The translations under genes were made by a program, and so were the position numbers. DNA of 20,816 nucleotides, taken from JAFCDQ01 sp964571335 (lineage in GTDB: Archaea > Nanobdellota > Nanobdellia > Woesearchaeales > ARS49). Of the stretch, positions 6,252-13,160 are shown in pieces (position 1 is the stretch's first letter; each line of letters starts with the position of its first letter). Location: positions 1 to 20,816 of the forward strand of contig CAZNAM010000009.1 of assembly GCA_964571335.1 (NCBI GenBank), given 5' to 3'. Below the pieces are notes generated by a model, which saw only the letters and a list, made by a program, of their open reading frames with translations, searched no databases and was not told the DNA's origin.

Positions 6252-6566
6252 ATGGAAACCATACAGCTAGGGGGAGTTATAGAGTTAAGTGGTTTTAATT
6301 CTATGGATAAAGGTACAATGGCTGTGCTAAAAAAAATTCTGGGAAACTATACAAGAAAATTTATAGATAAAACAGAAGGATTTGAAAAAGTAAGCATGCA
6401 CCTTAAAAAAATAGGGCCTGGAAATAACGAAGAAATATCCTTATTTGAATTACATGGGAAAGTAATGATAAAAGGAAAACAATTCAATAGTGAAATAACT
6501 GAAAGAAATATTTTTTTTGCAGTTGACAGCGTAATGAAAAAACTTCATAATTCAGTCTTTGATTGA
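6252..6566 (+). CDS. Small conserved protein resembling the HPF/ribosome-associated fold
   Basis: This 104-residue protein begins METIQLGGVIELSGF and has the pattern of the HPF (hibernation factor)/ribosome-associated fold. First come a strand, a helix ending in GNYTRKFIDKTEGFEKVSMHLKKI, and further strands with FELHGKVMIKGKQFNSEIT. It then ends in a helix with FFAVDSVMKKLHNSV. I recall similar proteins in DPANN archaea, but this assignment is from memory and pattern only. If right, the likely partner is the ribosome or RNA. The start is fixed by a strong Shine-Dalgarno, GAGGGGG. The 3' end overlaps the facing membrane-protein gene by 15 bp. No catalytic residues are apparent. Confidence 0.75.
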   Translation: METIQLGGVIELSGFNSMDKGTMAVLKKILGNYTRKFIDKTEGFEKVSMHLKKIGPGNNEEISLFELHGKVMIKGKQFNSEITERNIFFAVDSVMKKLHNSVFD

Positions 6567-6866
6567 TTGTTTTGGTTTAACAAAAATAACAAGAAGTACA
6601 ATAAACATAGTCAAAACTGTCCATGTTGTTATACTCCATAAAGGCAGAAAATTTCCGGATATCAACATAAAAAATAAAGATATTATTCCTGAAAACAAAT
6701 AAAGCTTTAATCTATTTCTTTTTGTGATATCTGCAGATGCTTTTAACAAAATAAAATAAATAATGGCTCCATTTATCAAAACTTCAAGAATAGTTGGAAG
6801 AAAAACTATAGAAAAAACTGCTATAGAAAATAAAACCAATATTATTACAAAAATACTCCAAAACAT
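6552..6866 (-). CDS. Small integral membrane protein, 104 residues, unrecognised
   Basis: Nearly all of the protein is hydrophobic. Four likely membrane helices are at about 3-21, 24-41, 55-71 and 76-95, separated by a short basic loop (KASADITKRNRLK, about 42-54) and followed by the basic tail KPKQSIKD. No signal peptide cleavage site is evident. The ATG at 6866 lies 27 bp after an AT-rich TATA-like element (6888-6897), so it is probably a separate leaderless unit. It is divergent from the TPM-domain gene, 81 bp away, and its 3' end overlaps the convergent HPF-like gene. I do not recognise the family. Confidence 0.68.
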   Translation of the reverse strand: MFWSIFVIILVLFSIAVFSIVFLPTILEVLINGAIIYFILLKASADITKRNRLKLYLFSGIISLFFMLISGNFLPLWSITTWTVLTMFIVLLVIFVKPKQSIKD

Positions 6867-6887
6867 AATAGTAAATAATAATTAAGT

Positions 6888-6925
6888 ATTATTTAATTGT
6901 TTTGATTGAACAAAATGTTTTTATA
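6888..6925. promoter_or_regulatory. Divergent promoters for the membrane protein and the TPM-domain gene
   Basis: A minus-strand TATA-like element at about 6888-6897 lies 27 bp before ATG 6866. A plus-strand TTTTTATA at 6918-6925 lies 27 bp before ATG 6948. Both spacings predict leaderless transcripts from this 81-bp gap. Confidence 0.5.
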
Positions 6926-6947
6926 GTAAGCTGTTAGCTTATTCTAA

Positions 6948-7814
6948 ATGAAAAAGATATTTTTGGTGATGATATTACTTCTTTCAATAACAGCAATTGC
7001 ACAACCAATATCAGAACTTCAAAAACCAACTAATTATGTAAGTGATTATGCAGAGATATTCTCGCCACAAGAAAAACAAGAAATAGAATCCTTAATCATA
7101 AGAACTGAGAAAAATACAACAGCAGAAATAGCTATAGTAACTGTAAAATCCTTAGAAGGAATGACAGAAGATCAATATGCTGTAGAATTATTTGAAAAAT
7201 GGGGAATAGGAAAAAAAGACAAGGACAATGGTTTGTTGATATTAATAGCTCCAAATGAAAGAAAATACAGAATAGAAGTAGGATATGGCTTAGAAGGAAC
7301 AATAACAGATTTAAGAGCAGGTATAATTGCAAGAGAAAATTTTGTAGAGAATTTTCAGCAAGAAAAATATGGAACAGGGATATATGAATCACTACTTGAT
7401 ATTAAAGGCTTGCTTGAAGAAGATCCAACAATTGTATCAGAATATAAAAACACAGAAAAAAGTATGAATATAAAATCAAGAGAAATTTATTTTTGGATAA
7501 TAATTTTTTTCATTATAATGTTTCTTTCACCAATACTTAAATCAACATTAAAAAAGAAAAACAAAAAAGCATATAATTTTACAAGTATTTTGATAGGGAT
7601 AGCAGGAGCATTATTCATTGCATTCCTGATAAGCATTGCATTTGGAGCAATGTTTTTCTTTATTTATCTAATGATTGCTTTCACTCAAGGCAGAGGAGGA
7701 GGACCAATATTTTTTGGACCAGGAAGAGGGTTTGGAGGTGGTGGTTTAGGAGGAGGATTTGGTGGCTTTGGAGGCGGTGCCAGTGGCGGCGGAGGTTCTG
7801 GAGGAGGATGGTAA
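6948..7814 (+). CDS. TPM-domain (YgcG-like) membrane protein with glycine-rich tail
   Basis: This 288-residue protein starts with a signal peptide (MKKIFLVMILLLSITAIAQ, cleavage probably after A18). A TPM domain follows at about 28-150, with TNYVSDYAEIFS, TTAEIAIVTV, ELFEKWGIGKKDKDNGLLILIAP and RIEVGYGLEGTITD, all typical of the family. Two hydrophobic stretches (about 180-197 and 210-244) anchor it. The last 40 residues are almost all glycine with aromatics and end GGGSGGGW, the usual tail of YgcG-type proteins. The TPM domain lies outside the membrane; its biochemical role is debated (acid phosphatase activity in plants, repair or chaperone-like roles elsewhere). LemA, its frequent partner, is encoded about 0.9 kb downstream. 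The gene overlaps the lipoprotein start at TAATG. Confidence 0.92.
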   Translation: MKKIFLVMILLLSITAIAQPISELQKPTNYVSDYAEIFSPQEKQEIESLIIRTEKNTTAEIAIVTVKSLEGMTEDQYAVELFEKWGIGKKDKDNGLLILIAPNERKYRIEVGYGLEGTITDLRAGIIARENFVENFQQEKYGTGIYESLLDIKGLLEEDPTIVSEYKNTEKSMNIKSREIYFWIIIFFIIMFLSPILKSTLKKKNKKAYNFTSILIGIAGALFIAFLISIAFGAMFFFIYLMIAFTQGRGGGPIFFGPGRGFGGGGLGGGFGGFGGGASGGGGSGGGW

Positions 7815-8116
7815 TGAAAAATTTTTTCATAACATTACTTTTTATTATTCTAATATCTTGTACACAACAAATAGAAATAAATGATAAACAAATAATAACT
7901 AATTTTGAAGAATGTGTTAAAGCAGGAAATCCTGTAATGGAAAGCTATCCAAGACAATGCAGACTTTCAGATGGAACAAATTTTGTTGAAGAGCTTGATA
8001 AATCAGTTACTTGTGAAAATCTTTGTGGAGACGGCATTTGTCAAGAAATGGTCTGCATGTCAATAGGATGTCCTTGTGCAGAAAATAAAGAAAACTGCCC
8101 TGAAGATTGTTCATGA
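7814..8116 (+). CDS. Cysteine-rich lipoprotein, 100 residues
   Basis: The N-terminus MKNFFITLLFIILISC is a lipoprotein signal with a lipobox at LISC and lipidated C16. Two small Cys modules follow. Residues 31-60 contain FEECVKAGNPVMESYPRQCRLSDG, with C34 and C49 likely paired, a motif I know from many secreted bacterial and archaeal proteins. Residues 67-99 contain eight cysteines in the pattern CENLCGDGICQ then GCPCAENKENCPEDC. I chose ATG 7814, overlapping the TPM stop codon as TAATG, because GGAGG at 7803-7807 is six bases upstream. The ATG at 7808 would have no room for it. It is co-transcribed with the TPM gene. Probably anchored outside the membrane; binding partner unknown. Confidence 0.82.
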   Translation: MKNFFITLLFIILISCTQQIEINDKQIITNFEECVKAGNPVMESYPRQCRLSDGTNFVEELDKSVTCENLCGDGICQEMVCMSIGCPCAENKENCPEDCS

Positions 8117-8121
8117 AATTA

Positions 8122-8616
8122 TTATTTCTTTTTTGCTAATTTTTTCTTAAGTTTTTCTCTGTGTTCTTCAGAAACAATATAACCAATACAATTTTTACAT
8201 CCACACTTGCAAGGATGTTCTTCAAAATCATCCAAACTATAACCATAATCATAAGAAAGCTCTTCTCCTTTTTTGATATCTCTTAATGCAACAATCCAAA
8301 TATGACCATTGATTATTTCAGTTTCACAATTTGGTTTACAGGAATGATTTATCCATCTAGCTGTGTTATACAGGGGATAACCATCAATATCATATTTTTT
8401 ATTCAAATCAAAAATATAAACAGCACCTTTTATTTTGTTGTTCTTTGATTCTTCTAAAACCATATCTGATCTTCTTTCAGATTCTTTCTTTGTAATTTTT
8501 TCTCCGATATATTCTATAATCTTTGTTCCTTTTGAAATATTAACTCTTGCAAAAATTCCTTTGTTGTGAATACTTGATTCTCTAACTTCAATGTATTGAG
8601 ATATTGTTTTTTCCAT
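8122..8616 (-). CDS. SET-domain protein lysine methyltransferase with post-SET motif
   Basis: This 164-residue protein is a complete minimal SET enzyme that would transfer methyl from S-adenosylmethionine to protein lysine. Visible are the N-terminal KGIFARVNISKGTKIIEYIGE (19-39), the catalytic pseudoknot NHSCKPNC (90-97) and GEELSYDYGYS (117-127) with the catalytic-type tyrosines. A post-SET CxCxxxxC is formed by C136, C138 and C143, which with C93 or C97 would bind zinc. The tail is very basic (KLKKKLAKKK). It is transcribed alone, opposite its neighbours, from a TTTATAAA box 28 bp before ATG 8616. The substrate is unknown; Alba, histones and ribosomal proteins are candidates from what is known of archaeal SET enzymes. 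Confidence 0.93.
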   Translation of the reverse strand: MEKTISQYIEVRESSIHNKGIFARVNISKGTKIIEYIGEKITKKESERRSDMVLEESKNNKIKGAVYIFDLNKKYDIDGYPLYNTARWINHSCKPNCETEIINGHIWIVALRDIKKGEELSYDYGYSLDDFEEHPCKCGCKNCIGYIVSEEHREKLKKKLAKKK

Positions 8617-8640
8617 AACTGCGCTTAACTTTGCAGATCT

Positions 8641-8648
8641 TTTATAAA
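8641..8648 (-). promoter_or_regulatory. TATA box for the SET-domain gene
   Basis: TTTATAAA is centred 28 bp before ATG 8616, fitting a leaderless transcript. Confidence 0.5.
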
Positions 8649-8698
8649 CATTGTCTTGCTACTTTTGAATGGAATAAATTAATTCTATTTTTCCATAA

Positions 8699-8736
8699 GA
8701 TTTAAAAAACATAAAGAGAAGAATACTCCTGAGGTG
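8699..8736 (+). promoter_or_regulatory. Promoter and Shine-Dalgarno of lemA
   Basis: GATTTAAAA at 8699-8707 is a TATA-like box, and GAGGTG at 8731-8736 is a good Shine-Dalgarno six bases before ATG 8742. Transcription would begin at about 8727-8730, giving a short leader that just includes the ribosome-binding site. Confidence 0.5.
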
Positions 8737-8741
8737 TTATC

Positions 8742-9347
8742 ATGGCAAAAAAACAAGCTAAAACAAGCAAAAGACCCTGGAAGATCATTATACCCATAGC
8801 TATTGTTGTTATCCTTATATTCTGGTTTGTAGGGATGTACAATGGACTAATAAGCAAAGATGAAGAAGTAAACAAAGCATGGGGAAATGTACAGACAGTC
8901 TATCAAAGAAGAGCTGATCTGATTCCAAACTTAATTGAAACTGTAAAAGGATACAGAGATTATGAACAAGAAGTATTAGAAAATATAGTAAAATTAAGAA
9001 GTGAAGCAGGACAAGCAAAAATAGATGTTGATGGTGCAACAAATCCTCAACAATTACAAGATGCAATGGGAAATATGGACGGCATATTATCAAAACTTTT
9101 GGTTGTTGTTGAAAGATATCCTGATTTGAAAGCAAGTCAAAACTTTTTGTCTTTACAAGAACAACTTGAAGGTTCAGAAAACAGGATAAGTGTAGAAAGA
9201 CAGAGATTCAACACTGCTGTAAAAGACTATAATGTGAAAACAAGAAAATTCCCAACAAACCTTGTTGCAGGAATGTTTGGCTTTGACCAAAAAGAAATGT
9301 TTGAAGCAGACCAAGGAACTGACAAAGTACCTGAAGTCAGTTTTTAA
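8742..9347 (+). CDS. LemA family membrane protein
   Basis: This 201-residue protein has a basic cytoplasmic N-terminus, one membrane helix (about 14-32) and a long helical domain outside the membrane. The family signature is clear: MYNGLISKDEEVNKAWGNVQTVYQRRADLIPNLIETVKGY (27-66), then SLQEQLEGSENRISVERQRFNTAVKDYNVKTRKFP and a terminal FGF segment. LemA proteins form a long four-helix-like domain, often occur beside TPM/YgcG-type proteins and are tied to envelope functions, though the molecular role is not settled. Here the TPM gene lies upstream, separated by the lipoprotein and by the SET gene on the other strand. LemA has its own promoter and a Shine-Dalgarno. A T-rich terminator follows. 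Confidence 0.95.
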   Translation: MAKKQAKTSKRPWKIIIPIAIVVILIFWFVGMYNGLISKDEEVNKAWGNVQTVYQRRADLIPNLIETVKGYRDYEQEVLENIVKLRSEAGQAKIDVDGATNPQQLQDAMGNMDGILSKLLVVVERYPDLKASQNFLSLQEQLEGSENRISVERQRFNTAVKDYNVKTRKFPTNLVAGMFGFDQKEMFEADQGTDKVPEVSF

Positions 9348-9377
9348 TTTTTTATTTTTTTTCTATTTTTTATTATT
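9348..9377 (+). terminator. Oligo-T terminator after lemA
   Basis: Directly after the TAA there are several T-runs of five to eight bases broken by single A or C. This fits intrinsic archaeal termination. No hairpin is needed or seen. Confidence 0.6.
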
Positions 9378-9388
9378 TCTGGAAACAT

Positions 9389-9398
9389 TTTTAAATAT
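9389..9398 (+). promoter_or_regulatory. TATA box for the 207-residue orphan gene
   Basis: TTTTAAATAT is centred 26 bp before ATG 9419, fitting a leaderless transcript. Confidence 0.5.
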
Positions 9399-9418
9399 TT
9401 CACCACTTTTTAGTAAAT

Positions 9419-10042
9419 ATGAGTAAAATAATATATTATCATCAATTCAGAAGATCAATCAATATAGATCCTTTAGCTGACTTATATAATGATACTATTT
9501 TTAATGATGAAGACTTAGATATAGAAATAACATCTTCTAAAATAGAAGAAGAACTTAAAGAACTTGGTAAATTAAATTATCAATTTTACAAAATAATAAC
9601 TTCAAATTCCCTACTATTTTCTCAAAAAATAAAAACATTTGAATTAAACTTACCTAACTGCAGAGTATTAAATTATCTTTCTAAAAATCTGGAATTGCAC
9701 AACCAAAGAAATGGAAGAGTAATTTTGCCAAAAATATATAAAAAAATTAATCATCAAATATTTCTTTTTTTAATTGGAGATACAAAAAATATTAAAAAAG
9801 AAATATCTGATTGTTTCCACTACTACACTTATATTGAACCAAAAATTACATCAGTTTTAGATGAATATGGGAACTTTAAACTAAAAATTGAATCTGAAGA
9901 AGAAGCAAGGTTAGCATACCATGAAAAAACAAAAAAATTTATAATCAATGAAAAAATTGATTTTAGTGATTTTAAGAATATCTCAGAATTAGAAAAACAT
10001 CTTAAAAATATTCAAATAACATCAGTTGATGATAAAAATTAA
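9419..10042 (+). CDS. Hypothetical protein, 207 residues
   Basis: I do not recognise this protein. It is soluble by appearance, with no signal peptide or membrane helix. Residues 1-60 are acidic with helical segments (EDLDIEITSSKIEEELKELGKL). The middle has NLPNCRVLNYLSKNLELHN, a hydrophobic strand IFLFLIGDTKNIKKEI and CFHYYTYIEPKI. The C-terminal third is charged and helical. The ATG at 9419 is fixed by a TATA box 26 bp upstream. It lies 50 bp before argS in the same direction, and a weak TATA-like element (10061-10070) could let argS be transcribed separately. Codon use looks like that of the neighbours, so recent transfer is not indicated. Confidence 0.7.
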   Translation: MSKIIYYHQFRRSINIDPLADLYNDTIFNDEDLDIEITSSKIEEELKELGKLNYQFYKIITSNSLLFSQKIKTFELNLPNCRVLNYLSKNLELHNQRNGRVILPKIYKKINHQIFLFLIGDTKNIKKEISDCFHYYTYIEPKITSVLDEYGNFKLKIESEEEARLAYHEKTKKFIINEKIDFSDFKNISELEKHLKNIQITSVDDKN

Positions 10043-10092
10043 ACTGAATAACAACAAAAAGATTAATAAAACCTAATAAATTCTAAGCAAAT

Positions 10093-11790
10093 ATGTTCAA
10101 AGAAAAACTGATACAGCTTATTAAAAAACAAGTTGGAGAGGAAATAGATCTTGAAATACCTCCGCAAAGAGAATTAGGAGATTATTCTTTAGCATGTTTT
10201 CAACTAGCAAAAAAATTAAAAAAAAGCCCTAAAGAAATAGCAGAAGAACTAGCAGAACAACTCAAAAAACCAAAATTTGTAGAAAAAATAACAGCAATAA
10301 ATGGTTATCTTAATTTTTTCATAAAAGCAGATGCATTAACAAAACAAATAATAGAAAAAATAGACAAAGAAAAAGAAGAATATGGAAAAACTAATAAAGG
10401 AAAAAAGAAAAAAATAATGATTGAATTCTCTGCACCAAATACAAACAAACCAATGCATCTTGGACATATAAGAACAAATCTTCTAGGAGACTGTTTAAGC
10501 AGAATATTTGAATTTCAGGGATATGAAGCAATAAGAACAAACCTTGTGAATGACAGAGGAATACATATCTGCAAATCAATGCTTGCATATCAAAAATTTG
10601 GAAATGAAGAAACACCTGAAAGCACTGGAATGAAAGGAGATCATTTTGTAGGAAAATATTATGTTCTTTATCAGCAAAAACTTACAGAACATCCTGAAAT
10701 GGAAGAAGAAGCAAAAGAAATGCTCAAAAAATGGGAAGTAAAAGATCCAAAAATTACAAAATTATGGAAAACAATGAATAAATGGTGTATGGAAGGATTT
10801 GAAAAAACATATGAAAAACAAGGAATAATTTTTGATAAAATATATTTTGAAAGTGAATATTGGTTAACAGCAAAAAACATAGTTCTTGATTTTTACAAAA
10901 AAGGAATATTCAAAAAAGGAGATGCTGGAGAAATACTTGCAGAGCTAGAGAAGTATAATCTTCCTGATAAAGTATTGTTAAGAGCAGATGGAACATCATT
11001 ATATATTACTCAAGATATAGATCTTGCAATAAAAAAATTCACAGATTACAAACTAGATAAATCAATATATGTTGTAGCAAGAGAACAAGAACTTCATTTC
11101 AGACAATTATTTGCAATATTAAATAAAATGGGATACAAATGGTGGGATAAATGCAAACATTACAGCTATGGAATGGTTAATCTTCCAGAAGGAAAGATGA
11201 AATCAAGAGAAGGAACTGTTGTAGATGCAGATGACTTACTTTTAGAAATGGAAGATCTTGCAAAAGAAGAAATAATCACAAGATACACTGAAATGCAGGA
11301 AGAAGAAATACATGACAGAGCTCATGCAATAGGATTAGGAGCATTAAGATTTTTTATGCTAAAAATAGATGCAAACAAAGACATGATATTTAATCCAAAA
11401 GAAGCAATACCTTTTGAAGGAGACACAGGACCATACATGCAGTATACTTATGCAAGAACCTGCTCAATATTAAGAAAAGCTGAAGAACAAGAAATTGAAA
11501 TTAAAATAAATTATGATATTTTAAATAAAGAACAAGAAATAAATCTGATTAAAATATTGGGAGATTTTCCAGAAACAGCAAAACTCTCCTGCAAACAAAT
11601 GAAACCTCATCTGATATGTCAATATTTAATTGACTTATGCAGAAGTTTCAATGATTTCTATCATTCCTGCCCTTGTCTGCAGGAAGAAGGAGAGCTAAGA
11701 GAAAGCAGACTAAAATTAGTTGAATGCTCTAAGATAACAATAAAAAATGCATTATCTCTTTTAGGCATAACAGCATTAGAAGAAATGTGA
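10093..11790 (+). CDS. argS: Arginyl-tRNA synthetase (class I)
   Basis: ArgRS charges tRNA-Arg with arginine using ATP and needs the tRNA for activation. The 565 residues cover the whole enzyme. The N-terminal Add-1 domain (1-105) contains ELGDYSLACFQLAK. The class I HIGH motif reads HLGH (122-125) within SAPNTNKPMHLGHIRTN. The KMSKS loop is KMKSREG (368-374), so the motif's usual central Ser is Lys here and the loop keeps a lysine before Ser, as in many ArgRS. The C-terminal DALR anticodon-binding domain starts after GPYMQYTYARTCSIL (about 443-457). It is complete and intact. The ATG at 10093 has a weak TATA-like box about 27 bp upstream. A tRNA-Arg gene lies 1.9 kb downstream. Confidence 0.98.
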   Translation: MFKEKLIQLIKKQVGEEIDLEIPPQRELGDYSLACFQLAKKLKKSPKEIAEELAEQLKKPKFVEKITAINGYLNFFIKADALTKQIIEKIDKEKEEYGKTNKGKKKKIMIEFSAPNTNKPMHLGHIRTNLLGDCLSRIFEFQGYEAIRTNLVNDRGIHICKSMLAYQKFGNEETPESTGMKGDHFVGKYYVLYQQKLTEHPEMEEEAKEMLKKWEVKDPKITKLWKTMNKWCMEGFEKTYEKQGIIFDKIYFESEYWLTAKNIVLDFYKKGIFKKGDAGEILAELEKYNLPDKVLLRADGTSLYITQDIDLAIKKFTDYKLDKSIYVVAREQELHFRQLFAILNKMGYKWWDKCKHYSYGMVNLPEGKMKSREGTVVDADDLLLEMEDLAKEEIITRYTEMQEEEIHDRAHAIGLGALRFFMLKIDANKDMIFNPKEAIPFEGDTGPYMQYTYARTCSILRKAEEQEIEIKINYDILNKEQEINLIKILGDFPETAKLSCKQMKPHLICQYLIDLCRSFNDFYHSCPCLQEEGELRESRLKLVECSKITIKNALSLLGITALEEM

Positions 11791-11805
11791 GTTTTTGATT
11801 ATTTT

Positions 11806-12072
11806 TTACTTATTGCTACATTTCAATTTTTTAGAAGGAAGATGTTCTATTTCATTATATTTAATATCTTCACCATTATTAACATTATCAAAATTAATGT
11901 TACTCAAAGGTGTTCTGTAAACATCTTTAAAATTAAGTGTTCCATCATTAATTAATTCTTCTATACTTTCATCAAAAGGTCTATTAGAATTTTCATTTAA
12001 TTCTTGTTGTCTAGATACACTAAAATCTGTTTTTTGTTTAAAACCAAAAATATTAGCTACGTATTCTTCCAT
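11806..12072 (-). CDS. Hypothetical small protein, 88 residues
   Basis: This protein begins MEEYVANIFGFKQKTDF and continues with an Asn-, Asp- and Glu-rich sequence (RQQELNENSNRPFDESIEELI, INFDNVNNGEDIKYNE). It ends in the basic KKLKCSNK. Much of it looks disordered apart from the first helix. The frame can be extended three codons upstream to a TTG at 12081, but I chose ATG 12072. The shared AT-rich promoter element is centred 26 bp upstream of it, exactly the leaderless spacing. It is divergent from the arginase-family gene and convergent with argS. I do not recognise it and cannot assign a function. It could also be a rapidly evolving orphan. Confidence 0.6.
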   Translation of the reverse strand: MEEYVANIFGFKQKTDFSVSRQQELNENSNRPFDESIEELINDGTLNFKDVYRTPLSNINFDNVNNGEDIKYNEIEHLPSKKLKCSNK

Positions 12073-12092
12073 TTTATTCAAATTGAACGTTA

Positions 12093-12104
12093 ATTATTTA
12101 AAAA
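12093..12104. promoter_or_regulatory. Apparent bidirectional TATA element
   Basis: The AT-rich element ATTATTTAAAAA reads as a TATA box on both strands. It lies about 26 bp from ATG 12072 on the minus strand and 28 bp from ATG 12127 on the plus strand. No second TATA-like sequence is needed in the 54-bp gap, so one element may start two divergent leaderless transcripts. Confidence 0.5.
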
Positions 12105-12126
12105 GATTCTTGTTTTTTCAGATAAA

Positions 12127-12903
12127 ATGAAAGTAATAAAAATACCTTTTGCAGTTGGAAGTACAGGGAAATCAAAAAATGCAGGAGAAGCTCCTGACAA
12201 GATAATAGAAAAAGCAAGAAAACTTACTGCAACAGAAAAAGGAAACCACTTCTATTTTGAAGAAACAGATATAGAAATTGATGATAAAAACATAGAAGAA
12301 TCATTGAACAGGATAACTGAAGAAATTCCTGAACTTCCATTCATTGCATTAGGCGGAGATCATACAATAACATATGCAATCATCAGAAAGATAGCAAATA
12401 AAAACACAGGAATAATCATATTTGATGCACATCCTGATTTAATGCAAAGATTTACAGTCCCAACACATGAAAATTACCTCAGGCATCTGATTGAAGAAAA
12501 TATAATAAATTCTCAACAAATTGTATTAATAGGTATAAGAAATATTGACAAAGAAGAAAAAAGATTTCTATATGACAACAAAATAAATTATTTTTCAATG
12601 AATGAAATAATACAAGAGGGAATACATCAAATCACAGATAATATCATGGAATCTATGAACAAGTTTGAAAAGGTCTATATTTCAATAGATATAGATGTTA
12701 TAGATCCTGCATTTGCTCCAGGAGTAAATTATCCAGAAACAGGAGGATTGAGCTCAAGAGAATTTCTTTATATGCTAAATAGACTTATGAACTTGAAGAA
12801 TTACGCGGGTGGAGACCTTGTAGAAGTGGTTCCTGAAAATGACAAGGATGATATGACCTTAAAAATAGCAGGCAAAATTCTAGCTGAGATGACTGGAAAA
12901 TAA
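12127..12903 (+). CDS. Ureohydrolase of the arginase/agmatinase family
   Basis: This dimanganese enzyme family hydrolyses guanidino compounds (arginine, agmatine or relatives), releasing urea. All metal-binding motifs are present in its 258 residues: GGDHT (77-80 with H79), DAHPDL (D100, H102, D104) and SIDIDVIDPAFAPG (D188, D190), followed by NYPETGGLS. The length is short for agmatinase (usually around 290-310), mainly at the N-terminus. Which substrate it uses cannot be read from sequence; agmatinase in polyamine synthesis is most likely, because archaeal members are mostly of this kind. No arginine decarboxylase or polyamine gene is in the window. The ATG at 12127 is supported by the divergent promoter element 28 bp upstream. 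The gene is probably monocistronic. Confidence 0.93.
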   Translation: MKVIKIPFAVGSTGKSKNAGEAPDKIIEKARKLTATEKGNHFYFEETDIEIDDKNIEESLNRITEEIPELPFIALGGDHTITYAIIRKIANKNTGIIIFDAHPDLMQRFTVPTHENYLRHLIEENIINSQQIVLIGIRNIDKEEKRFLYDNKINYFSMNEIIQEGIHQITDNIMESMNKFEKVYISIDIDVIDPAFAPGVNYPETGGLSSREFLYMLNRLMNLKNYAGGDLVEVVPENDKDDMTLKIAGKILAEMTGK

Positions 12904-12932
12904 GCATTTAAAAGCTCAATTTTTTGGAAATA

Positions 12933-12940
12933 TTTATAAA
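12933..12940 (+). promoter_or_regulatory. TATA box for the S17e-Alba operon
   Basis: TTTATAAA is centred 26 bp before ATG 12963, which fixes that ATG as the start and predicts a leaderless operon mRNA. Confidence 0.6.
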
Positions 12941-12962
12941 CTCGTTGGTTTCTTTGCAGATT

Positions 12963-13151
12963 ATGGGACGTATTAAAACACAATTTATTAAAAGACTAGG
13001 CAGAGAATCAGTCAAAAAACATAGAGAACAACTTAAAGATAATTTTGAAGAAAACAAAAAAATAGTTGAAAAAATGTTGACTGAACCCAGCAAAAAAGTA
13101 AGAAATGTAGTGGCTGGTTATGTTACTCGGCTAGTTAAAAAAGAAGAATAA
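12963..13151 (+). CDS. rps17e: Small-subunit ribosomal protein S17e
   Basis: S17e is found only in archaea and eukaryotes and binds the head of the small ribosomal subunit. The 62-residue product begins MGRIKTQFIKRLGRESVKK, the conserved S17e start. It continues with FEENKKIVEKML and ends KKVRNVVAGYVTRLVKKEE, the family's C-terminal signature. An in-frame ATG at 12924 would add 13 residues unlike S17e and would lie upstream of the TATA box, so it is rejected as a start. The transcript is predicted to be leaderless. Alba follows after a 23-bp gap with a good Shine-Dalgarno, so the two form an operon. Confidence 0.97.
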   Translation: MGRIKTQFIKRLGRESVKKHREQLKDNFEENKKIVEKMLTEPSKKVRNVVAGYVTRLVKKEE

Positions 13152-13160
13152 AAAACATTT

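Noticed and set aside
6004..6270. 88-residue plus-strand open frame ahead of the HPF-like gene
   Set aside because: It is antisense to the zinc-ribbon gene and its promoter, runs through the TATA box and Shine-Dalgarno of the HPF-like gene, and its composition is not protein-like.
8669..8696. Inverted ATGGAA...TTCCAT between the SET and lemA genes
   Set aside because: Arms are only six bases with imperfect extension, in an AT-rich gap where such matches are expected by chance.
7132..9135. Leucine-rich minus-strand open frames inside the TPM and lemA genes (7132-7392 and 8815-9135)
   Set aside because: They are reverse-strand shadows of Lys/Glu/Gln-rich coding sequence, with no promoter, ribosome-binding site or recognisable motif.
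12924..12962. N-terminal extension of S17e by 13 residues
   Set aside because: The ATG at 12924 lies upstream of the TATA box at 12933-12940, and the extra residues do not belong to the S17e family; ATG 12963 is the start.
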